Below, piece by piece: positions 58,901-64,000 of a stretch of 64,000 nt of DNA. The stretch comes from Ficedula albicollis. Taxonomy: Eukaryota > Chordata > Aves > Passeriformes > Muscicapidae. Where the stretch lies: positions 62,001 through 126,000 of the forward strand of contig NC_021677.1 of the NCBI RefSeq assembly GCF_000247815.1, given 5' to 3'. The position numbers and the translations under genes are program-made. The notes under the pieces were generated by a model, which did not search any database, had not been told where the DNA came from, and saw nothing but the letters and a program-made list of their open reading frames with translations. Numbering within the stretch: the stretch's first letter is position 1; each line of letters opens with the position of its first letter.

Positions 58901-60253
58901 CAGGTGCTCTGAGCAATGTACTCACCTTCAGTGCAAACCTCCTTACATCTCATTTGACAAGGCACACTGGTAATAACATCGCTGCTAAATGCAAATCCTT
59001 GTGTTCAGGGTCAAATATATCTCTGTGTCACATTCAATACACTTTATGCAGGGCTGGTTATCCCTCCTTCAGAAACAGTTGTGGGTAAACAAACATAAAC
59101 AACCCCTCTCTGGTTCTTTTTTCCTACACCAGCAGCTCTCAAAGAACCCTCTAGGAAAAATATTCTCATAGTATTTCACATTTTCTCTATGTTTATGCCC
59201 TTTGAATTTAAATAGCAATGTGAAAGAATTTTTTTTTTTTACAGGAAAATTGTATAGGTAAACTATAATTTGAAATGCTTCTGAATGTCTTCGGAACAAT
59301 TTTTTTTACTAGGTTTGCAACTGTCCCAGGTTTGCACTGGTGGAAAGACACTCCTGATTTAGGGCTGGGACAGAAAGGTACACATGTTTTCACATATCTC
59401 TCTCATTTGTCAGTGCTATCAGTAGATATTTCACCACATCTTTCTGGTCAATCAAGGCAATTTTGAGACATAGGAAGGTTGATAATGAAGGCAGGCAGGC
59501 ACAGCTGCACCGTGAGCCTCAGAGCAGGGACCTCTCATTGCAGCCAGGAAAAACTCCTTGTGGGCAAGAGAGATAAAGTGGTAATACAGTTTTATTTCTC
59601 AAGTTTTGTTTCAAAGTCACCTCATGCAGAGTTCTCTTGAATGAGGAATATTACAATAATGCTTCAATAACATAAAGTAATATAATAACACGGACCATAA
59701 TGCAATGTTACTTTGGAGTGTCGAGGAGACCACCATGGCTGCTATCCTAAAAAAGCAATCTGTGCTGACAGCTGCCTGTGGTATCTGTCTGCCAGTGCTC
59801 TGTTCTCAACTTCAGGTGGACCAATAAGGAATGGTCTTGAAGATCTTTTTAGGATGGTCTTGAAGATCTCATAACATGAAAGCCTCAGCCAACAAATTAT
59901 ATTTGATGCCTGCCAAAAGTTAGGCAAATACAGATCTGAAGAAAATTTTCTTGTGACTTAGATGTATCTCTAATAATTTCATACTGACTCAGCATGATAT
60001 AATCACAACTTTAAAAGGGATCATTCATTAAAAAAAACCCAAAAACAGAGAGAGACAGAGAGAGATTTTCTAAGTCCCTAGTGGAATATCCAAAACTCTT
60101 ACTCTACCTTTATACCTCCACAACACGACTGTTTTTCCTTGGATGCGGACGATTCAGATTTGAATGAAGATCGGTCCACGGGCAAGACTGTGTTGTTTGA
60201 GAAAAAGTGAGTGTTTTCTTTTGATGAAATCTCCATGATGGTATCCTCTGCCT
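42933..60253 (-). CDS. SLCO1C1: SLCO1C1 (OATP1C1) thyroid hormone/organic anion transporter, complete coding sequence
   Basis: Fourteen coding exons give 2133 bp (710 aa; human is 712): 60108-60236 (ATG at 60236; exon starts 60253), 57707-57848, 56772-56904, 56018-56139, 55550-55696, 54282-54380, 53269-53514, 52239-52403, 50445-50640, 49349-49514, 48982-49163, 45677-45741, 44217-44334 and 42933-43155. All phases join without stops. Diagnostic 1C1 features are an N-terminus starting [12 protein letters not shown], the signature variant [13 protein letters not shown] (Q instead of R, as in mammalian 1C1), the [16 protein letters not shown] block, and a C-terminus YWPEKETRL close to human YWPGKETQL. 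Known role: high-affinity thyroxine uptake at the blood-brain barrier and choroid plexus. TRL at the C-terminus fits a class I PDZ ligand. One intron uses a GC donor. Confidence 0.95.
43862..43900 (+). repeat. (CA)n microsatellite
   Basis: ACACACATACACACAC run of about 38 bases in an SLCO1C1 intron. Confidence 0.92.
44217..44334 (-). CDS. SLCO1C1: SLCO1C1 118-bp exon: TM11 end and loop 6
   Basis: Acceptor ACCCAG, donor CTCAG|GTAACA. It encodes [20 protein letters not shown] and ends [10 protein letters not shown]. Confidence 0.95.
45382..45642 (+). repeat. Three-part tandem duplication next to an SLCO1C1 exon
   Basis: Three copies of AAATCATATGATATTTATTT followed by GCAGATTGACA; the last two also share TTCTTTCCAACAACCAAAG and AGATAAATGATCAGTGAGGA. 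It ends about 35 bases from the 65-bp exon's donor. Confidence 0.9.
45677..45741 (-). CDS. SLCO1C1: SLCO1C1 65-bp exon: TM11 start
   Basis: Acceptor TTTTTAG, donor CTTG|GTAAGT. It encodes [20 protein letters not shown], nearly identical to the human block. Confidence 0.95.
45742..48981 (-). other. SLCO1C1 intron, 3.2 kb
   Basis: No exon is seen. It contains a 77-bp tandem duplication at 46553-46705. Otherwise unremarkable AT-rich DNA. Confidence 0.7.
46553..46705 (+). repeat. 77-bp tandem duplication
   Basis: Two copies of a unit with TATAAATCAGAAAA and GAGGGCATTGAAGGCAAAAA; one substitution and a small deletion separate them. Confidence 0.9.
48982..49163 (-). CDS. SLCO1C1: SLCO1C1 exon: end of extracellular loop 5 and TM10
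   Basis: 182 bp. Acceptor TTCCAG, donor TAAG|GTAAGA. It encodes [20 protein letters not shown] and TM10 ending [11 protein letters not shown]. Confidence 0.95.
49349..49514 (-). CDS. SLCO1C1: SLCO1C1 Kazal exon (extracellular loop 5)
   Basis: 166 bp. Acceptor CCCACAG, donor ACC|GTAAGG. It encodes [20 protein letters not shown] and ITY-type [11 protein letters not shown], with the conserved cysteine spacing. Confidence 0.94.
50445..50640 (-). CDS. SLCO1C1: SLCO1C1 exon: TM8 and TM9
   Basis: 196 bp. Acceptor TTTCAG, donor CACGG|GTATGC. It encodes [20 protein letters not shown] and ends [16 protein letters not shown]. Confidence 0.95.
52239..52403 (-). CDS. SLCO1C1: SLCO1C1 exon: TM7
   Basis: 165 bp. 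Acceptor CTTACAG, donor ATAG|GTAATG. It encodes [20 protein letters not shown] and ends [16 protein letters not shown]. Confidence 0.95.
53269..53514 (-). CDS. SLCO1C1: SLCO1C1 exon: OATP signature, TM6, cytoplasmic loop (GC donor)
   Basis: 246 bp. Acceptor CTCCAG. It encodes [20 protein letters not shown] and a serine-rich loop ending AEMAKG. The donor is AAAG|GCAAAT, a GC donor at the same codon and phase as in the SLCO1B gene. Using it restores the DFLPSLK junction. Confidence 0.92.
54282..54380 (-). CDS. SLCO1C1: SLCO1C1 exon: TM5 region
   Basis: 99 bp. Acceptor TTCCAG, donor CTGG|GTAAGT. It encodes [20 protein letters not shown] and ends YVDIGFVDL, almost identical to human 1C1. Confidence 0.96.
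54536..54718 (+). repeat. 93-bp tandem duplication
   Basis: Two copies of a unit with ACATTTTTATTGTTATCC and GGGAACTGAATGGCCTAAAC, in an SLCO1C1 intron 155 bases upstream (in gene sense) of the 99-bp exon. Few differences. Confidence 0.92.
55550..55696 (-). CDS. SLCO1C1: SLCO1C1 exon: TM4
   Basis: 147 bp. Acceptor TACACAG, donor ATTG|GTAAAA. It encodes [20 protein letters not shown] and [17 protein letters not shown]. Confidence 0.95.
56018..56139 (-). CDS. SLCO1C1: SLCO1C1 exon: extracellular loop 2
   Basis: 122 bp. Acceptor AACAG, donor GCAG|GTGAGG. It encodes [20 protein letters not shown] and [13 protein letters not shown], with an NST sequon. It is clearly similar to, but shorter than, the human loop. 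Confidence 0.93.
56772..56904 (-). CDS. SLCO1C1: SLCO1C1 exon: TM2 and TM3
   Basis: 133 bp. Acceptor TCAAAG, donor GACG|GTGAGT. It encodes [20 protein letters not shown] and IAMPQFFMG. Confidence 0.94.
57707..57848 (-). CDS. SLCO1C1: SLCO1C1 exon: TM1
   Basis: 142 bp. Acceptor TTCACAG, donor ATTG|GTATGT. It encodes [20 protein letters not shown] and [20 protein letters not shown]. Confidence 0.95.
58780..58852 (+). repeat. 43-bp-spaced direct duplication
   Basis: ACATTAAGGTTTTAAGGAAT followed by AGAAGTCTAGA occurs twice, in the first coding intron of SLCO1C1. Confidence 0.85.
60108..60253 (-). CDS. SLCO1C1: SLCO1C1 first coding exon with part of 5' UTR
   Basis: Acceptor GCTTTAG, 17 bases of 5' UTR, ATG at 60234-60236, then 43 codons from [15 protein letters not shown] to SCCGGIK, donor AAAG|GTAGAG. 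The human protein starts MDTSSKEN and ends this exon CCGELK. The upstream acceptor implies a further 5' non-coding exon not identified here. Confidence 0.94.
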
Positions 60254-61162
60254 CTAAAGCAGAAAACATGGAGAACACTTTAAAAGGGCATCCTATTAGC
60301 TCAGCCTCAAAAGCTCGTCATGTGACAGCAACACCCCGCTGGACTGTTTTCCCAACAACAGCAATTACCAAACTTTACAACAGAATCTGACCAGTGCACT
60401 GGATGTTTAATTATGGAAATTTGCAATCCACTTGCCTATAATAATGGAGATTAAATCATACTCAGCACACAGCCATCATTTTCATTCTGCAGCTATCATC
60501 AATGTGGTTTCATTAAACATTTGGCCAAGCATTGCCAGCAGAGTAAACAAGGCTCATTATAATTTTAAATGACATTTCTGAAGTCTACTTGTAAATTCAC
60601 GTTTTTAGATGTCACCGGGTCTGCAGAGATTTCTCAGTGCTGATCTCTGAATTTCCCATATATCTGGGACATTAAGTAATTAGATCAAAGGAAATCTATC
60701 CTTGTTAATGAGGCACTTGAATTGTTTTAGATGGAAACATTAGCACTAATCGTCTGATGTTAGCTAATGAGTTACGCAAGAATAAAGAGGTTTAGTTCCC
60801 TTTACCATTTTACATGGAGTCTTAGGGCTCAGTGGCCAATTGTTTCAGGAAAAAAATGTGAATTTGCTTCTTTGAATGTAAATATAAAGAAGTAAACAAA
60901 ACCTAAATACTATACTTTGGAAACAAAAGCTACCAGTAATTCTTAAATCTCTAGTTACATACCACAGTACTTTGTTCATAATTTCAATCTCTAAATCAGA
61001 TCTGAAAATATTTATGAAACCAGCTTCTGTGTTCACTTTTAGGCAGTCCCATGTTTTACAGAACTGCTGCCTGAAAATACTAATAGGAACAGTTCCTGTT
61101 CTTGCATGTTTGTCTGCAGACACAGATCTTACAAAAGTTAAAAATATGTATGTTTTTATGTG

Positions 61163-61198
<36 letters not shown>

Positions 61199-61199
61199 T
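61163..61199 (+). repeat. (TA)n(CA)n compound microsatellite
   Basis: TATATATA run followed by CACACACA. Confidence 0.92.
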
Positions 61200-61796
61200 A
61201 CCTCTGGATACATGTGTTTTTGTGGCTTCCCAAACATGCGCTTGTTTTACCAGAAATACAAGCGAAAATAATGAAAGTTTATCTTTAGATTGTAAGATTT
61301 GCTCATAAGGTCTGTTCACATACGAACAAGACAAAAGGACTTTGCTTGTGGCACCAGAATTTTCACCAAGATCTCTTCATCATTTAAAAAAAGAGCTATG
61401 ACTGCATATAAGAGAAATATTTGCATTTCACACTGTCCTGACAGGAACTCCAAGGTAGTTCCTTATCAACACTAAGGAGTGTAGAGATTTTTTTGCAATT
61501 AAAAAAAATATTAATTTGTGCTTACTGGCCACTTACTGCGCCTATTCCTGATCTGCTTCTGATTTTCTTGATATCTTGGGAAAAGGCACACTGTCTCTCT
61601 CTATGCCACTTTTGAACCTGTACAATGGGGAAAGACTGCATGTACCTCACAGCACTTGCATGAGGATACATTATTTTATGGCAATCACATAAGGTGTGCT
61701 GCCATGCAAGCACATCAAATAGCCTCTACTGTAAGGTTTGAAATGCTCTGCACTTTTACAGCAATTTTGGAATGAAATAAAACCAAAATAAACAAA

Positions 61797-62144
61797 CAAA
61801 CAAAAAAAAACTGGAAAAGGAAAGCAGATGCATCAGAGATAAATGATTTGTCCTTATCTCTGAGCAAAGCAACTTCCAGCTAGAGAAGGTGCAGCAGAGG
61901 TCTAGAGGGTCTCCTCCACTGCACCACACATGCAGGATTGATCAGAACAAAAAATTGCTGTGGTGATGTGCAAACAAAAAAAAACTGGAAAAGGAAAGCA
62001 GATGCATCAGAGATAAATGATTTGTCCTTATCTCTGAGCAAAGCAACTTCCAGCTAGAGAAGGTGCAGCAGAGGTCTAGAGGGTCTCCTCCACTGCACCA
62101 CACATGCAGGATTGATCAGAACAAAAAATTGCTGTGGTGATGTG
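61797..62144 (+). repeat. 174-bp perfect tandem duplication
   Basis: Two head-to-tail copies with offset 174, both containing CTGGAAAAGGAAAGCAGATG and GCAGGATTGATCAGAACAAA; no difference was seen by eye. Confidence 0.95.
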
Positions 62145-62839
62145 TGGGTGGAATATGATGATCTGATGCTTGACAGCAGCATGCAAGCTTGTGTTCCACT
62201 GAGCTGAAATAAATCTCAAATGGACAGCAGAGCTTAACCAAAACTTATGCTCAAATTATTGCAGTATAAAAATTGTTAACATTTATCCTCTGACTGTCAA
62301 ATAGAAGAGTGCAAGGAAGGCCTGATATCCATGGAGGCTCTACAGGTTTTAACACATCCCCAGCTGCTCCTGTGGCATGGCTTTAAGGAGGCTGGCAGTT
62401 TTCAGAGCCACCTGCATCTATCTCAGAGCATCACTTCGATGCCCTGGCAGTGCCTCGGATGGAAACTTTAACACAAGACAGAGAAATGTGCCCAGTGGAA
62501 CCACAGCCAACTGCACTGTCAGTGATCCTTCCTCTTTAGTGCCACCAGAACACACAGCACTGTTTCCTTGTAATCACAAACCTGCCACTCAAATACTTTT
62601 GGCACTGTTGTTGTTCTACCAGGAGTATTCCTGTCAATTCCAGTGGGAGGTGAGGGACATCTCTGGTTTTATCCAAGGAAATACCTGGCTGGAAAGGAAG
62701 GTCTCTTACTGAACTGGGCAGAGTGATGGCCTCAGGTTGTTACCATATCTGGGATACCATATTTCTCTAGTGATGTAGAAAATGAGGACAGAGAATGTCT
62801 AAGCATTTCCTTTCCAAACATGGCAGGAATGCCAGAAAA

Positions 62840-63350
62840 ATGTAATCATGGAATTTTTGAGGTTGGAAAAGACTCCTAAGCCCATTGAGTCTTAGACTCA
62901 ATGTAGACCCAGCACTGAGAGGTCCACCACTAAACTCTGCCCCTGACTGACACATCCACCCATCTTTTAAACACCTCCAAGGATGGTGGCTCAACCAGCT
63001 CACTGGGCAGCCCATTCAGCACTTGACAACCCTTCCAGGAAAGACTTTCCTGGTATGCAATCTAAACCTCCCTGGTGCAACTTGGACCTGTTCTCTCTTG
63101 TCCTTGTTACTCAGCAGAGCCTGACCCCCCCTCACTACAACCTCCTTCCAGGGAGTGGCAGGGAGCCACGAGGTTCTCCCTGAGCCTCTTCTTCTCCATG
63201 TAAACAGCCTCAGCTCCCTCAGCAGCTCCTCACAGCGTTGCAGATCCTTCCCCAGCTCCACTGCCCTTCTCTGGACACATTCCACCCCTCAATGTCCTTG
63301 CAGTGAGGGGCCCGTGACCGAGCAGGATTTGAGATGTGGCTTCCCCAGTG
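62840..63350 (-). mobile_element. CR1-type LINE 3' end, minus strand
   Basis: The minus strand reads ECVQRRAVELGK, ELLRELRLF and GRFRLHTRKVFPGRVVK, then the conserved 3' UTR and a TTCCATGATT-type tail. These match degraded CR1 ORF2 C-terminal and 3' UTR blocks. Confidence 0.75.
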
Positions 63351-64000
63351 CTTAGTACAAGGGGGCAATCACTGCCTTGGTCCTGCTGGCCACACTATTG
63401 CTGATACAGGCCACGATCCCATTGGCCTGCTCCTGCACCTTTAGGATTTCTTTCTTCAAGAGTCTCCATCCTTCCTTGATCCCTTTGCTCCTCAGAACTT
63501 TCTCCCAAGGAACTCTGACAACCAGTTTCCTAAACAGGGCAAAGTCTTCCCTCCAGAAGTCCGAAGCTGCAGTTTGCTGATCTCCCCTCCTTACTTCTCC
63601 AAGGATTAGATCTCCTTCATTTCATGATCACTGCTCCCTAGACAGCCTGCAAATGTTACACGTCCTTCTCAGCTCTGTCACCAGCTGTGTCAGACACTTT
63701 CCTTCCTCACGCAGCAGGAACCTCCTAGAGCTCACTTCTTCTCTGCTGTGCTGCATTTCTAGCAGACTCCCACCATGACATCTGCCTTGCTGGCCCTTCC
63801 GCTGACTCCTACCCTGTTGCCACTGTCATTAAGCTCTAGAAATCAAAACGCTCCCTAATGTACCGGACCCTAATGTAATGACCAGTGCCTCTCCCTCTGA
63901 GCCTGTCCCTTCTGAAGAGTTTATGGCCATCCACTGCAGCATTCCAGGAGTGCTTCATCACACCTATGGCAACTAAGTCCAGGTGGGTGACACTGCCTGA
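63351..64000 (-). mobile_element. Degraded retroelement, including CR1 endonuclease-like fragment at right edge
   Basis: At about 63800-64000 the minus strand gives AAVDGHKLFRRDR, matching the CR1 ORF2 endonuclease block (AIDGYKLFRRDRQGRRGG). The region between it and the 3' end is retroelement-like repeated avian DNA of uncertain subfamily. The element continues beyond the window. Confidence 0.6.

Larger units (their letters stand above)
60254..62840. other. SLCO1C1 upstream flank
   Basis: No coding exon is recognised. It holds a TATA/CACA microsatellite (about 61163-61199) and a perfect 174-bp tandem duplication. The SLCO1C1 non-coding first exon and promoter may lie here or beyond the window; no convincing core promoter was seen. 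Confidence 0.55.

Noticed and set aside
62377..62712. 111-codon plus-strand frame
   Set aside because: No recognisable domain or splice context; probably chance or repeat-derived.

Overview
This is vertebrate nuclear DNA, almost certainly from a bird. It has large introns with GT-AG borders, several CR1 LINE 3' ends with the avian ATTCTATGATTCT-type tail, and a block of the SLCO1 (OATP1) organic anion transporter cluster. No bacterial, phage or CRISPR features are seen. Genes were assembled by hand from splice sites, exon phase and comparison between paralogs; no alignment could be run.

Layout. (1) 888-12899, plus strand: the 3' nine coding exons of an SLCO1A-type gene (best call SLCO1A2); its first five coding exons lie left of the window. 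Inside it a ~1.09 kb segment carrying the Kazal exon and the start of the next exon is tandemly duplicated (6905-9079). (2) 12900-21980: convergent intergenic spacer, AT-rich, with a small CpG-rich pocket at 21155-21310 that holds a strong CTCF-like motif. (3) 21981-33574, minus strand: a complete 14-coding-exon SLCO1B-type gene (705 aa). Its last intron holds a 677-base run of G that looks like an assembly artefact. (4) 33575-42932: spacer upstream of SLCO1B with a decayed CR1 reverse-transcriptase fragment, several short tandem duplications, and an HNF4/HNF1-like site cluster near 36840-36958. (5) 42933-60253, minus strand: a complete 14-coding-exon SLCO1C1 (710 aa). (6) 60254-64000: upstream flank with a perfect 174-bp tandem repeat and CR1-derived sequence running off the right edge.

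The order 1A(+) / 1B(-) / 1C1(-) is the mirror image of the human 12p12 cluster (1C1, 1B, 1A2 with 1A2 convergent), so the cluster architecture is conserved, with one 1B gene here instead of the human 1B series. The three proteins are 12-TM, sodium-independent organic anion exchangers: 1C1 is known mainly for thyroxine transport at the blood-brain barrier, 1B for hepatic uptake of bile acids and conjugates, and 1A for broad organic anion uptake.

The most interesting observations are the Kazal-exon duplication in the 1A gene, a GC-AG intron at the same position in both SLCO1B and SLCO1C1 but not in the 1A gene, the CTCF-like site between the convergent genes, the poly-G run, and an unusual density of short near-identical tandem duplications confined to non-coding DNA.
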